From Adiantum capillus-veneris (Eukaryota; Streptophyta; Polypodiopsida; Polypodiales; Pteridaceae), in the NCBI GenBank assembly GCA_014529385.2, contig CM043969.1, positions 75,502,676-75,566,675 of the forward strand: DNA of 64,000 bases, written 5' to 3'. Below are positions 1-12,221 of the stretch, one piece after another. The stretch's first letter is position 1. Each line of letters starts with the position of its first letter. Both the position numbers and the translations under genes were made by a program. The notes under the pieces were generated by a model that had not been told where the DNA came from, searched no databases, and was given only the letters and a program-made list of their open reading frames with translations.

Positions 1-58
1 GCAAGGTCGGTTGTACATGCATCATAGAATGAAATGCGTTTACGAAAACCCTCCCCTG

Positions 59-2075
59 CTAGCCAGCTGCCATGCTTGCTCTCGCAAGATTAGTGCGTGG
101 AGTGTTTGGTCCATCAGAGCTACTTTCTACGCATGTCATAATGCTACCCCAATGTGCAATACGAATTTTCCACCAACTAAGACATGAATCCATGTATGGA
201 ATGTTATGGTCTATGCAATGACCGTTATGCCACCATTGGCGTATCATACGAGCCTCTGCTGCTGCAGCCTCTTTTGTTGGTGCTTGCCTCCACTTCTCAC
301 ATATTTCTTTGTGTGTGTATTGAGAAGCTTGCACCACATACTTCATTGTGTGTTGATTCAAGCTTTGCTTCCAATGAAAAGGATAAGAATTCTCTTGACC
401 GCTCATTGTATTGGTCTTGTCACCACCATTGAAAACAATTCGAACTGCATTCCAATTTGCTTGAGCTTCATCCGCCATGAAGCCAAAGAAATTAGCTTTG
501 TCACACCGACACGATATCATGACATCATTGAGGCACTCCCAAAACAAACATTGCATTTCCATGTCGTCCTGTTTCATTTCATAAGTTGCAATAGCCAAAA
601 GGTCCTGCATGCTGCAAACAAATTGTTTTAGAGAGTCAAATGCAACCCACAAAGCTATTAAGGTGCACCATGTACCTTGGATCATAGACATAACAGGCCA
701 TAGTCACCCATTCGTTAACTCGTTTGGTGTGATCAGACTGGATCCACACACGTCGAAGATTGCCATCCCGATCTTGTCTCATTCGGTTCACCAGGTCCAC
801 ACCGGATGCTGGACCAATTGTGGACATTTTGAAGACATAAAATTTCTCCCCCTCCGTACCTTGACCAGGAAACTGGCTTCCATGGAAAAAGTCATATGTG
901 CAGTCTCGCTTTAGCTTTAGGAGTGCATCAATGCCGAAAACCCCTCTACGTAAAATAGATACTGATCTTCGAAACCTAACAATGTTCAAAGTGTTTAGAT
1001 AAAAAATAATTTAGCATAGGGTTTTGCATCGAAATAAGAATCTAGGAAATTCTCATACCAATTATCTTGCACCAATGGCCCCAACTCCTCAGCGATTGCA
1101 AATAGCTGTTGCTTGCTAAAATTCCTTCGTTGGTGTTGTTGCAAAAAAGTGTTGTACTTATAATTTCTTTTGCCAAACACATTTGAACCTTCCTGGCTCC
1201 TGTGTGTGGGTCAACAGTCCTTTGCACCATCACCTTGGTGTTGCCCGTTAGTGTTTTGGATGTGCCGCTGCGCACATCGTGTCGATGTGTGCCATGATGA
1301 ATCATGACTCTAGTGGCAGTCTCATCGGATGGCATGACATAGTATACTACACAATCACATGTTGCAATATAGAAAGCAATTGCCTTACAAAAGTGGCATG
1401 TAAGGCTCTTATCTCCAATCTTACAATATAGTCCTGGTGCAGTTGCCTTTTGTATGTACCTGTTGAAATGACTTGTATTGGGAATATGATAATTAACCAA
1501 GCGGACACATTGTTCATTCATGCACTTGAGAGATCCTATGCAGTGACTAAGACGCACTACACTTGGAAAAACAATATTGGACGTTTGTGACTTTGACCAC
1601 AAACAAGGATCATACTTATGCTCCATTGCATCCATATGGTGCAACTTTCCCATGGTAGGTAGAAATTCTAAAACAAGATCACCATTGTAAGACCTTGGAA
1701 TCTCTGTAACTTGTTCCACTTGTTGTATTTGCATTAAAAACTTTGTCAATGTGCCCTTCTTTTCGGCTTGTAAGAGTTTTTGTCTTGTACTCCCTTTGAA
1801 GCTATTTGAGAGCAAAACTCGAGGGGGGGTGCATAGATCTATTAACTCCTTTTGATCGAATTGCACCTGTGACGGACTATCCCAATGGCAATGGGATTCG
1901 TGCTAGGTGAGCCTGCATATTGTGTTTGATGGGGTACGTTGACTTTGTATTTACGTAAAAGCTGTTCATCCAGTACATAGATGAATTCACCCAAATTGTT
2001 GAGCGTCCTCTGAAGAGGCAAATTCATTTCAATATCACCAACTTTGATGACTGCATCTAAAGTTGTAAATTGCAT
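59..2075 (-). pseudogene. MULE-type transposase relic
   Basis: Broken coding sequence read right to left in at least three frames (about 2075-1842, 1866-1042, then 989-59). The 1866-1042 piece has a zinc-finger-like region with spaced Cys residues and a late H-x-H pair (GTHRHDV), as in the FLYWCH/WRKY-like fingers of Mutator-like transposases. The 691-59 piece carries GFMADEAQANWNAVR followed by FHW and a second His, the look of the MULE catalytic core region. Frame changes near 1866, 1040 and 690 mean it cannot make one protein. The left end of the window cuts the element and no terminal inverted repeat is visible. Family assignment is from motif memory; the relic status is seen directly. 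Confidence 0.6.
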
Positions 2076-2489
2076 TGGAGAAATTAATTCTAAAAGAAAT
2101 GATTCAGATATTATAATTTACCATTGTGAAAAGGATAAGAAAACTCTTTACCCAAGAAAAATAAAGAGCAAGCCATAATAATATGCTAAACAAATAATTA
2201 AGCACAATATCACATTGTATAAACTAACAAATTGTTTATATACTCACGTATAATAATATAGCCGTTATAAATTTAAATTTAAAATTATTTTATTATTTTA
2301 ATAAATTAATGTAAAAAATATACAAAATATTTAATGAAAAATATATGTTACAAAATATTTCTTTGTGACTGTGTGTGTGATCACGTGAATATTACTTTAG
2401 TGCAATAGATAAAAGATAAAATTTTGATCAATTAATTATTATTATTTTTTCAATGTTTATGTATAAGGGAGATGTGTGAGCAGTAGGTT
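2076..2489. other. AT-rich gene-free stretch
   Basis: No convincing coding region. Strongly AT-rich, with ATTTAAATTTAAAATT-like runs. It lies just upstream of the minus-strand transposase relic, so it could hold that element's promoter or end, but no terminal repeat was recognised. Confidence 0.6.
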
Positions 2490-2810
2490 GTGCTAACGAG
2501 AGGGGGGCAAGAAGCTGTAAGTCAAAGGGTTGGGGAGGCGAATAACGGGGACGTGCAGGCGATAGTACACCCCGCCCTCCCCCCCGGCCATGCGGGCGGC
2601 GAGGAAGGGGGGGGACGTGTGTGTTAGCGCTATCGGGGGCGGGGGCGGGGTAAGGGGGGGGGGGGGGGGGGGGGGGCGGGGTGGGGTGGGGTTTGCAGGT
2701 AGGGGCTCTACCAGGGGCGGAGGCGGGGCAGGGGCGCTACCGGTTTGTGGGCAGGGGCGCTACCGGGGGTGGAGGCGAGGGGAGCGGGGCAGGGCGGGGT
2801 TTGCCGGCGT

Positions 2811-2832
2811 TGGCCATGGGCGCCCATGGCCA
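2811..2832. repeat. Perfect 22-bp palindrome
   Basis: GGCCATGGGCGCCCATGGCC flanked by T and A, identical on both strands, with two overlapping NcoI-like CCATGG cores. Confidence 0.9.
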
Positions 2833-3140
2833 GCATGGGTGGCCACGCGCCCCAGCGCATTGGCCATGGGCGGCCACATGCCCCCATGCGCTGGGCGTGT
2901 GTCCGCCCCTGGCCAACGCGTGGCCAACAACAATCCACACACACACACTCGCACGCCAGTGTGTGGACACGCACACGTGGCAATCCACATGGCTACACAA
3001 CGGCTACGTAGGCCACCGTGTGGCCACGTGGACTTGGCACCATGTGGCGTGCCACATGTACTGTCGACCAGTGGCAATACACGTGGTAGGCCATGTGGCC
3101 TGCGTGCTACCTACGTGGCAGTGCGCTAGGCCACGTGGCA

Positions 3141-3179
3141 TGCCACGTGTACCGTCGAGTGCCGACGGTACACGTGGCA
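3141..3179. repeat. Inverted repeat, 17-bp arms, 5-nt loop
   Basis: Left arm 3141-3157 and right arm 3163-3179 are perfect reverse complements, separated by AGTGC. Both arms contain CACGTG. A diverged relative of the same word set lies near 3050-3085. Confidence 0.9.
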
Positions 3180-3244
3180 AGACCACATGGCCACGAGGCG
3201 GCCTACGTGGCCGCTGCGTGGATTGCCATGTAACGTTGCAAGTC

Positions 3245-3595
<351 letters not shown>

Positions 3596-3645
3596 CAAAT
3601 TAATTAAATTAAAAAATTAAAATTAATAAATAAAATTCAAAGCTT

Positions 3646-3651
3646 TATAAA
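3646..3651 (+). promoter_or_regulatory. TATA box upstream of ParB-methylase gene
   Basis: TATAAA in CTTTATAAAG, followed by a CT-rich leader of about 150 bp (3675-3810) before the ATG at 3816. The position suits a plant core promoter with start of transcription near 3675-3685. Inferred from spacing only. Confidence 0.45.
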
Positions 3652-3815
3652 GAGCATTGACACACTCTTTTCACTTTCCTCATCTCTATTTGCTTCTATT
3701 GCACAGATCTCTCTCTCTCAAGTCTTCTTGTGCTCACTTATCTTTCTCAAACTCTTACCTACAATTTCTCATAAGTCATACTTATATCTATCTTCTTTAA
3801 TTCTTTAGCGCAAGT

Positions 3816-4831
3816 ATGGGAACAAGAAATCAATCCAAAAATACTGGCGCCGTGGATGAGGTTGATGTTACTACGTCGCAAGAAGTCCCTCCGCGATGCA
3901 CTCAAGATACCGAACAATCTCAAGCCTTGAGTTCTTTAGATCGCATTGTGTCCATCGTAACTAGAGTGGATGGAACAAAACAATCAAGTGGCGGACCCAG
4001 TCATCGTGTGGAAACAGCTACCGCAATTGAAGATGTAAGAGATGAAGCGTTTGGAAATGTGGTCGACAAGCACATTTCATTGGGCTGGGTGGATTCTCAT
4101 AGAGCTCCATACGAATGGCAAACTTCCATGCTTGCCTGTATGTCGACTTCTTTCAAACCCCGCCATCCGCACGCATGATGACCATGTGGTGGATTTGCAA
4201 CTCTCCATTGCAAACAAAAGCTACCAACCAACCATGGCAAGATTTATTGTTAGTGAACGGATTCCTGGGGAGGATCACAAGCAATTTTCTTGTCATGGTC
4301 AGATCTCGAGGGATCTTCCAATGTCATATGATTTAGATGAGGAGCTTCGTCAAATCCCCGAGCTTAGTCACATGGTTGAGAGGTACTTTGTGGTTTGGGA
4401 TGGTAATCATAGATTGGAGGCATGGATGCGGTGGATGAACGAGAATGACATCCCAATTGAGAAGGCACCAAAGGTGGAGTGCGTTCTAGTTGATTTTCAA
4501 CCCCATGAGAGAACGAAGTTTCTATTGGTTTTGGAAATGATCAATAGGTAAGCCCAAATTTTTTTGTGTGAATGTAAATGCATCTTATTTTTTTGAGAAT
4601 GTAAGTTACAATCGAGTGTTAAACAGGGCCACGAGGGTTTCAGTGCCTCACACAACTGCTCATGATATTTTCATGATGAGAAAGCTAGGGTTGGTGGACC
4701 CTACTTCACTTTTGCAAAAAATTCCCAAAAGAGCGCGTTTGGCAGCAGAAAGGGCTTTGAATTTTAGGGGTCCAAACAAGTCAAAGTGGCTAAAATTGCC
4801 AATGGGTATCCTTGCACAACTCATTTGGAAG
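3816..4831 (+). pseudogene. ParB-like N-terminal exons of split gene
   Basis: Starts at ATG 3816 after a TATA box and CT-rich leader. The first frame runs to about 4170, where reading must shift by one frame to continue to 4547; this is either a frameshift or a missed tiny intron. Residues around 4384-4510 read WDGNHRLEAW, then KVECVLVD and a helical segment, the pattern of ParB/sulfiredoxin-fold nuclease domains. An intron 4548-4626 (GTAAGC to CAG) joins in phase to exon 4627-4831, which ends with GTATGC. The gene continues at 4921 and, beyond element 1, at 24390. In prokaryotes and phages ParB-like domains are often fused to DNA methylases, which fits the C-terminal part here. Function in the plant is unknown. 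Confidence 0.6.
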
Positions 4832-4920
4832 GTATGCTTTAAACCAATGCTAAATGAGAATATGTTTTGATTGCGAAATCTTATTATGTGTATTTTGATT
4901 GAGTCCTTGGCAAATGATAG

Positions 4921-6205
4921 GAAGAGTTCGATGCTATGTATAGTAGTAAAATGGAAGGACTGCCATCAAAAGGGAGGTTTGACTATGAGTTGGCACCTGA
5001 CGCATACGAGGAAAGTATCAATCTAGCGCTATCTCAAACGCAGCAATGTTTTACGTGCAAAGGGCTTGAGATAGCCACCATTGCAAATTCAGAGAATGGC
5101 AACGTTTTTTTCCAGAAATGTATATCATTTATAGGTTGGGGCGAGAAGACCACGAAAATGACACCCTTGAGAGTGGCAGAGGTTGCGTGCACGCATTAGC
5201 CCAAAAGAGTAAGTAAATGTCATTTAAATCATTTGATATATTTCTCTTTTTATTATGTAGCAATGAAAAATAAGTCTCACTTTTCCTTTGCTAGGAAGTG
5301 CTGCTTGCTTGATTTTCTCCAAGGTGGTGATGCATCCTTGAAGGAGAATGGCATAGGGTTGACGGAGAAGGCCTGGATCCAGTGGCTTCGATATCACGTG
5401 TATTGGTGGCAATTGGAAAGGTTAGATTTAGTGCTTATGTGCACTAGCTAGCAATTTGTTAATAATCTAACTTGTGACTTATTATTTGCTGCAGGAGAGT
5501 GCTTGAGATGGCCGAGAAAATGGAGGCCGAGAATCATAATGTTGCTATCCAACACGAGAAGGCTGAAGGTAGGCATGGTTGCACACTTGCCCACACATTA
5601 ATGACATAGAGACGTAAGAACTTTGACAAAGCCTTCAAGAAGTGGAATGCTCGGATCAAGTCCACATAGGATTCCGAAGAGCAACCCCACTTTGCTTGCA
5701 CGGCACGATGCTTGTTGTACATGTTTGACATCTATAATTGACAAATTAAGAATGTAGTAGGATAGACTAATCTTATTCTCGGTGGCTCAAAACATTGTGG
5801 TCTGTCTTGTAGATGGTGGAGAGATGCTCTTGTCTTTCCCATTCCCGAGCACCCTAGTGATGCATGGTGCATGTTGGAGAGAGAGGAGACGGGCTTATAT
5901 CATGACGAGTATATAGACGACTTGCGGCCAAAGGGAGCATGGCTCAAGTGTCCTTGGTGGCTGGACTACTTGGACAAGGAGTACCCACCCAAAGAGGAAG
6001 CACTATACATAGGTATCATTCTATATAGTTTGATGAACCCCAGCTTGAGATTGGGTGGCGTACGTTTGATGTACATGGCCTTTCCCTTACACACTAGGCC
6101 ACATGTAGCTAGCATAGGTGGGGTTACTTTATGGAACCAATGGGATAGTGAGCTTGTGGATGCTGCATTCCTTCTGGCAACCGAGTTTCTTTTGGTTGAT
6201 GGCAT
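4921..6205 (+). pseudogene. Middle exons of ParB-methylase gene
   Basis: Exon 4921 onwards starts in phase after an AG acceptor (WK then EEFDAMYSSK) and stays open to a stop at 5197-5199. Further probable exons: 5294-5419 (ends in a GT donor), 5495-5568 (after GCAG), about 5610-5700 (holds an in-frame TAG), and 5813-6205 (WWRDALVFPIPEHP onwards, rich in Trp). The last exon is interrupted after the codon series LVDG by the start of LTR element 1 at 6206, and its continuation is at 24390. The in-frame stops show that this copy is decayed apart from the insertion. No catalytic motif is recognised in this part. Confidence 0.5.
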
Positions 6206-6818
6206 TGTTTTAGGACAAACTACTCCCCTGTTCATGCTCACAAGCACGACACAGACAACATACTTGTCATACGGTGACACGACTAACCCGTAGGTGCACG
6301 GAGGCAATCTAGTTAGCTTGTCAGGCTGAGACCAACTATACATACGCACTTCTATGATGCATCAATCACTAATCCTTGTTAACTCCAACCCACTCTATCC
6401 CTAAACACTAATAACACCATTTACACATCAAATGAACTCGGAATCACTTCAAACTTGCTAGGCACCATCCCCTCACTAGGACTTACCTATAAGTCCAATC
6501 TCACCTGATTATAACCCGAGCTATCTCAAATACAGTCGCGATAGACTCATAGGTCATAACCTAAAAGTGTGCGAAACCTAAATCTATGAACATCTATGCA
6601 TAGCTAATCTCGCCCTCATTCCATAAAGTACTCGATTGTTGAAAACAGACACCGTTTGTACTACATACAAGCAAAACAAGCTCGTGGGAAGATCGCTCGT
6701 GAACAGCTCAAAGATGCGAATGCGTGGCGTGGACGCGTAGCGCTCGGAGAGGCTACCGTGATGGTGTGGTCGCTTCGTGAATCCGGTGAGGGAGATGTGC
6801 ATAGCGAAGAGGATAAGA

Positions 6819-6882
<64 letters not shown>

Positions 6883-7159
6883 ACTCGTATGACACCGAAT
6901 TAATGATTCAAAAAATGTTCTTCAAAAATGGTTCTAAGGTGACCTTTATACTTTAGTCACCTTAGCTCAAAATGTACATGGGGTTTTAATTGAGTTCTAC
7001 TCATCATAATTACAAAGTGGAAAAGCATTGCGTCCCCGCCAACTAATAAATCTATACATAATCCTAACAATTGGATAAAGACGGTAGACATCATTGGCAT
7101 TACAAAGGGAATTTGATAGTCATTACAAAGGGGCTTTATACAAATGTTGGGATCCAACA
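6206..7159 (-). repeat. 3' LTR of element 1
   Basis: 954 bp, TG...CA ends on both strands. Matches 23449-24389 with scattered mismatches, most in the first 150 bp, and a longer (CT)n tract (6821-6880). Contains a half copy of the TCGCGATAGACT word. Confidence 0.93.
6821..6880. repeat. (CT)n microsatellite inside LTR
   Basis: About thirty CT units, longer than the homologous tract in the other LTR (24067-24110). The length difference is replication slippage after insertion. Confidence 0.95.
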
Positions 7160-7172
7160 CTCCCCACCTCCT
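7160..7172 (-). other. Polypurine tract of element 1
   Basis: On the minus strand AGGAGGTGGGGAG directly precedes the LTR start TGTTGGATCC. Position and composition fit the plus-strand primer of an LTR retrotransposon and confirm element orientation. Confidence 0.85.
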
Positions 7173-7216
7173 AGTTCATGTCTACCACGACATGATTGGA
7201 TTCTTCTTCAATGTCT

Positions 7217-9561
7217 TTATCTTCTTTCCTGGTTTATTTGATGTAGAAAGGCATCATATCTCATAGATTCGCTCGCCATTAATGGGCCAAAAATTTGTGA
7301 CTTGTACATGAAGAAGCCGGCGTAAAATGCTTCTTCAAATGTCTGGAGATGGTAGCTGGGCAAAAACATGAACCCTGAAGTATGCGTACAAAACTGGCTC
7401 TGTAGGTGGCACACTAAGATCATATGATAGCTCCGATATGTTTCTTTCCGTATCCATGAACTCTGAACTCTAGCTCTTTGAAAACACTGTGAGGCAGGCC
7501 AAAAATATCCTAGATATTTTACAAAGTATTTTGCAGGACAGGTCGGGAGAGCCTCCAAATTCCGCAATGGCGTCCTGAAGGGTTTTCACCATGTAAGAAC
7601 CGGATATTCTCTCTCCTTCGGCTGGTCCTGATAAAACTGGATAGTTCAGCCATGTGGGATTTTTGCTTTGTAAGGCTTTATGTTGGCTGTAAGTATAAGT
7701 TCTTGGTGTTGGGCAAAAGTTCTATCATCTCTGAGCTCAGGTGGTGCATTCACTAAGTGGATCAGGTTGTTAGGATGATCCAATAGCCACTGACACCTCC
7801 ACTTTGGTTGGCTATCTATGATTCTACTTTGCTGTTCCCGAACTTGTAAAGCTCCTTCAAATAGTGGCACTTGCTCTTCCTTTGCTAGCTGTCGTTGATG
7901 TGTCAGTGTTTCATATTTCAGCAGAGCATAGGGTAACATCGAGGCATTCCACTCTTCTCGTAGCTCTATTGTTGTCTTGCTTGATCTAGAGAGTCCTCGT
8001 AGCATTTCCCTCTCTAGTTTCATGGCCTTGTACCACATCATATTTGACTGCTTTTCCATCTCTTCGGCCAGCTTCTGCTCTTCAAGTTTTGTGATTGAAT
8101 CTTCATCTTCTTCTTGGTTGTTGGAGCCAACTTGATCATTCTGAGTATCTGGGGGTCCGTGGTCCTCTGATCCTTCCTCATACTCATCATCACCACCATA
8201 TAGCTCTGCCACGGCCGCCAAATCTGTGGCCTCTTTCAACGTGTGCACCCTAACCTGCCCGTGGGGTTGGCTTGCAGTTTGGAGATTTGCAATTTGTGCA
8301 GCCATTTTTTGATTATCGATTCGGAGTGTTTGGAATTCCATCACCTTTTGGACTGCAACATCTTCCAATTCCTTGACTCTGTTGTGCAGATTCTCATTTT
8401 CTTCTTTGATGGACTTGAAAGAGAGGCTTTCTCTTTCACTGTCTTGAGCTGGTCTTTGCTGTTGTTCGCTTTGTAAGTCCGCTATTTGCTTTTGCAACTG
8501 ATCCTCAGCTCTAAGTGCACTTTCAGCTATCATCAACCTCTGTTTTCTTTCCAATTCTAGCTCTCTCTTCAGTGCCTCCACGTCTTCTTGTGGTTGGGCC
8601 ATTGGTGTTGCTGGTAGCAACGTCTTTTGCTTCTTTGCTCTTTCTATCTCCCTTGCCTGTATGTCCGTCACTGCTCTCAAATCCTTCACTTCAATTTGTA
8701 AGCCATCAATTATGACTTGTAAATTTTTGATTGCCTCCACGGCATCTTGCTTTTCTGCCATCAACCTCTGGATTTGTTCATCTGTCGCTCCTATCGCATG
8801 GTATATCATTCTGGTGAGTACTTCTCCTCCTGCAATATAATTTGGCTTGGCCTGCTGTAGCTTTGTCACTTCCTCAAATAGATATGATGCATGATCTATA
8901 TAGAAATCATGTGTCATTCCCATAGCCCAGGTCATTGTTGTTGAGATGACCCTGTGTGTGTAGTGTATCTAGGCGGTCTCTTGCTGTAGCTCAACAAACA
9001 TTGACTATATACCTGTGTCAGTACCCTCACTTCTGGGTTTGCTATGAGTTCAAAAGACGGCAGTTTGGATCTTTGCAGGTAGACTGTGAGATTCTTTCTT
9101 CTTTCTCTCATGTTGGCTCCCTGATCAGCCACTTTTAAAGCTTCTTTGATGATTTCCTTGGTGACCTGAATCTCCATCATCTCATTATCCATGCGTGCCC
9201 TTCAAGTTCCATCTTCTTGGATAGTCTCAATTAGTTGTACTCTCTTGAAATCTATCCCCACTGGTGGTAGTGAAACAAAGTCCCATAAGCCAACTTTCTT
9301 CAGCCATTATCTTTGCGGTGATCTTTTCAGGTAGTTTTCTGCCTCCTTGGGGATCATTATTGCATCCACTAAATTTCCTTTGCCATCCATATAGGAACCT
9401 TGGTAGATTTGGAAAGCTGCTGCTTGTTGCACTTCTGCAGGTATCCATGTGGCTGCTGGCTTTAATGAATTTTGTAGAAGTGTATAGGGTGTTGCACCCT
9501 CCGTTGCCAGGTTCTTGCCTTTTCTTTTTCCCGGAGAAGTGTCCATGGATCCTGTATCCAC
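7217..9561 (-). pseudogene. Coiled-coil ORF between pol and 3' LTR
   Basis: Same strand as gag-pol. Best start is the ATG at 9561 (MDTGSMDTSPGKRKGKN). It shifts frame near 9307-9227 and again near 8935, then runs open for 429 residues (8935-7646), and a last coding-like piece follows at 7567-7217. Residues about 60-230 of the 429-aa stretch show heptad-like Leu/Ile spacing rich in Glu, Gln and Lys, typical of a long coiled coil; an acidic segment (GGDDEYEEGSEDHGPPD) follows. It occupies the place where some plant gypsy elements carry env-like ORFs, but no signal peptide or membrane segment is visible, so an envelope role is not supported. A structural or assembly role is a guess. Confidence 0.6.
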
Positions 9562-9823
9562 AAGTAATGGTTAATGTATAAACATAGTACCTCTTTTCTA
9601 AATTGATTATCACTTAAGCATGCATCTAGTTGAGCCCTCTTAGTCCCAAGATGAGTTAGTGAAAAATGTTAGCAGATCTGACACTGACGGCTTCAAATTA
9701 ATGCTATTGATGAAGGAGAATGTGTCCAAATGCTTTAAAACTTTGTGTGGTACATGTGCATAGGGTATCTAAGCTCTCCATATGGTCACAATTTCAAAAT
9801 CAGGCCAATTTCAAACTCTGCTG

Positions 9824-9841
9824 ATTCTATCGCGATAGACT
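9824..9841. repeat. Palindrome family copy A
   Basis: ATTCTATCGCGATAGACT, one mismatch from the perfect palindrome AGTCTATCGCGATAGACT found at 22713. Confidence 0.85.
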
Positions 9842-10123
9842 CACTATCTTCTCATAGGGGAGGTATTTTTCACATGTGACTTCACACTCAGGTTTCCCAT
9901 GGCTTGTACATGATCTGACTTCATTTTCATCTCAAATGGATGTCAAGTGACCTCCCTTTGGCTCAACTTTCATTTTTCCAGAAATCCTCCAAGGAGATGT
10001 TGGTCTATCTCCCTCAACTTTTGTTGTTTTGGGTCCAAACTTTGTGGGCAATCTTTTGACACCATGCTAAAGCTAGCTGTTGAATCCAGTTTTTGGTCAA
10101 AGGTATCTATCTCATTCTGCCTA

Positions 10124-10141
10124 GTCTATCATGATAGACTT
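10124..10141. repeat. Palindrome family copy B
   Basis: AGTCTATCATGATAGACT, itself a perfect palindrome. Its centre differs from the family (CATG in place of CGCG), so symmetry is kept despite sequence change. Confidence 0.85.
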
Positions 10142-10411
10142 GGAGTTAGGCTTATTTTGTCAATTTTTTGGTATGTAGCGTTTGGTATGCCTTCCCCTAG
10201 TTGATGTAAGGTCCCTTGAACCTTCACATGTGGCTTTCAACTTTCTTTGCTCTTGAGATGTCCTGTTTTGAATCTTGGCTGCTGTCAAGTCTATCTCATC
10301 TTTTCATATGAGTCTATCTTGTCTAAAATTTGGTATACTTTCTTCATTAGCTTCTACAAGTCTATCCCTATGGTTATCTTTGAAAAGGACCCTCCCAAAG
10401 ATAGAGTAGTT

Positions 10412-10429
10412 AGTCTATTGCGATAGACT
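10412..10429. repeat. Palindrome family copy C
   Basis: AGTCTATTGCGATAGACT, one change from the symmetrical form. Confidence 0.85.
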
Positions 10430-12221
10430 CAGTCCTTGTGCCAGATAGATCAAATTTTGCACTCTGATGTGATATCTGGGGTCATTAGGCGATAGACTCA
10501 CTATCTTGTCATTTTTACAAGTTTTTTGATGTTAGTTGGCCCCCTGGTGTTAGTAGGCTCTCCTAGACACACACATTAAGTTTTAACCAATTTGGAAAAG
10601 TGTACTCCCTGTTGGCAGCACTTAGCTGTTTCTGGAGTGGGAGTAGACCACTTAGGTGATGCCGTCATACTTTTTGGTCATTGTATGACTCAAGCTGACT
10701 TTCCTTTCCTTTTGACCTTCCATCGGAGCAGTTGATTGTTCTTTTGGTGCTTACGTCACCAAGAACTACCATTTGGACGGTTTTCTGGCCTATTGCTGGC
10801 GATTGCCATCGTGGAAGTGCTTCTTCTTGAGTGGCAACATTCCAACTCGTAGATGACATCCTTAGGATGTATCCTGTCAAATTTGGTGTCATTTGGTCAC
10901 CTGGTCGGCCCGTTAGAGCTTCGTGACGCTTTGCACAATTTTTGTCAGATAGGGACTTTAGGCTCAACTTTGACTGACTTTTTCATGGTCTAACTATTCA
11001 GCTGGTTTGTCGAGGTTATTGGCTTGCTGCCTATGAGTTTTGGCTCATTTTCGATAACTTTGGGTCAACTGCCCTTCTGTAGGCCTTGTGAAATTAGGGT
11101 TTTCTGGGAGTCTTCCTTCTCGCTTCCCGAGGTCATAGGCTTGATCTCTAAGCTATAGGCATTGTGCCTTTCAATTTTGGTTCCATTTGGTGGCCTCTAG
11201 GTCTTCCTAACAACCGGTCTACAGTATGTGTGCAAAGGTTGTGATGGTTGTGCTGGCGAGGTTTTGCGACAACATGAAGTATTCAAATGCTACATGTAGT
11301 GTTGATGAGCATACCTCTCATATTTGATGTCGATTTGGTGACCGTGCGCGATGGATGAGCTCCTGGAAGTCTCGGATGTTGTAGGAAGCTCTCTCTCTCG
11401 GGAGGTGAAATGACACAAATGAGAGTTTTCTAGCCTATCTTCCCTATATGTGATCGGGGCTTCGACATGAAATTTTCCCATCTTTTACATGTGGCCATAA
11501 CTTTTGCGAGATGCGGTTTAGGCTCGCAAATTTTCTGATTTGGACCTTGTTTGCTCCAGTTCTACAATTTTTGCAAATTTCTCCTTTTGGAGGTCCCGTC
11601 ATTACGGTGGCCAGTTTTGCTCTGTCACCTTCGCACTCCATATTTTTTCTGTGTCTTCTTTACCTTGCTATGATCAACGTCTCTTCTGTTGCATTTCCAT
11701 CTGGATTATGGATTTTTTAATTTATTTTTTGCTATAAAAATAGCTCAAATTGAGCAAATAAATCCCAAATCAACCCAAAAATAGCAAATCTAACCTAGAA
11801 AAATACCAATAAATATACTAACACTATGTAGCTCACTCTTGTCTTGTCTATGTACATTCTCACTCTCGATCGTCAACCTTGGCCTATTTTTTGCTGTTTT
11901 TCGACGGTTTTTGGCCAGTTTTGACTTGCTTTATAGTATATACAAATTCCTAGGGGCTCATATATGAGCATTTGGTCCCCAATTCTGATTATTATGAGGG
12001 CATATTATTTTCCCAAAAATCACACAATAAAACACAAAATTGGTTGAAAAATCAATCACAAACATTGCCCTGTAATATATGACGTGAGTCCGCGCATTTG
12101 GAATGCCTCCCCCCTCTTGGTCGGAGTCCTCCCGGATGACAGGGTATCGTCACGGTATGTGCTGTGCATGGGCATTAACTCGTGCTAATGCAGGTCTTGT
12201 AAGGTAGCCCTATATGCATGT

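Larger units (their letters stand above)
2500..3240. repeat. GC-rich palindromic segment with CACGTG words
   Basis: About 700 bp with a composition quite unlike the AT-rich DNA on either side. It contains a run of 23 G (2654-2676), many repeats of GGCCATGGG, CCATGTGG and CCACGTGGC words, a perfect 22-bp palindrome (2811-2832) and a 17-bp-arm inverted repeat (3141-3179). About six CACGTG cores (E/G-box) fall between 2970 and 3180. Open frames here are low-complexity by-products of the composition and are not called as genes. It sits 0.6 kb upstream of the ParB-methylase gene and could be a satellite fragment or a CpG-rich upstream region. Confidence 0.6.

Noticed and set aside
6584-6895. Ser/Leu and Glu/Arg repeat frames at (CT)n tracts (also 23878-24186, 29106-29458, 42002-42355)
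   Set aside because: All lie in LTRs and come from the dinucleotide repeat.
7217-9561. Envelope gene
   Set aside because: No signal peptide, membrane anchor or cleavage site; dominated by coiled coil.
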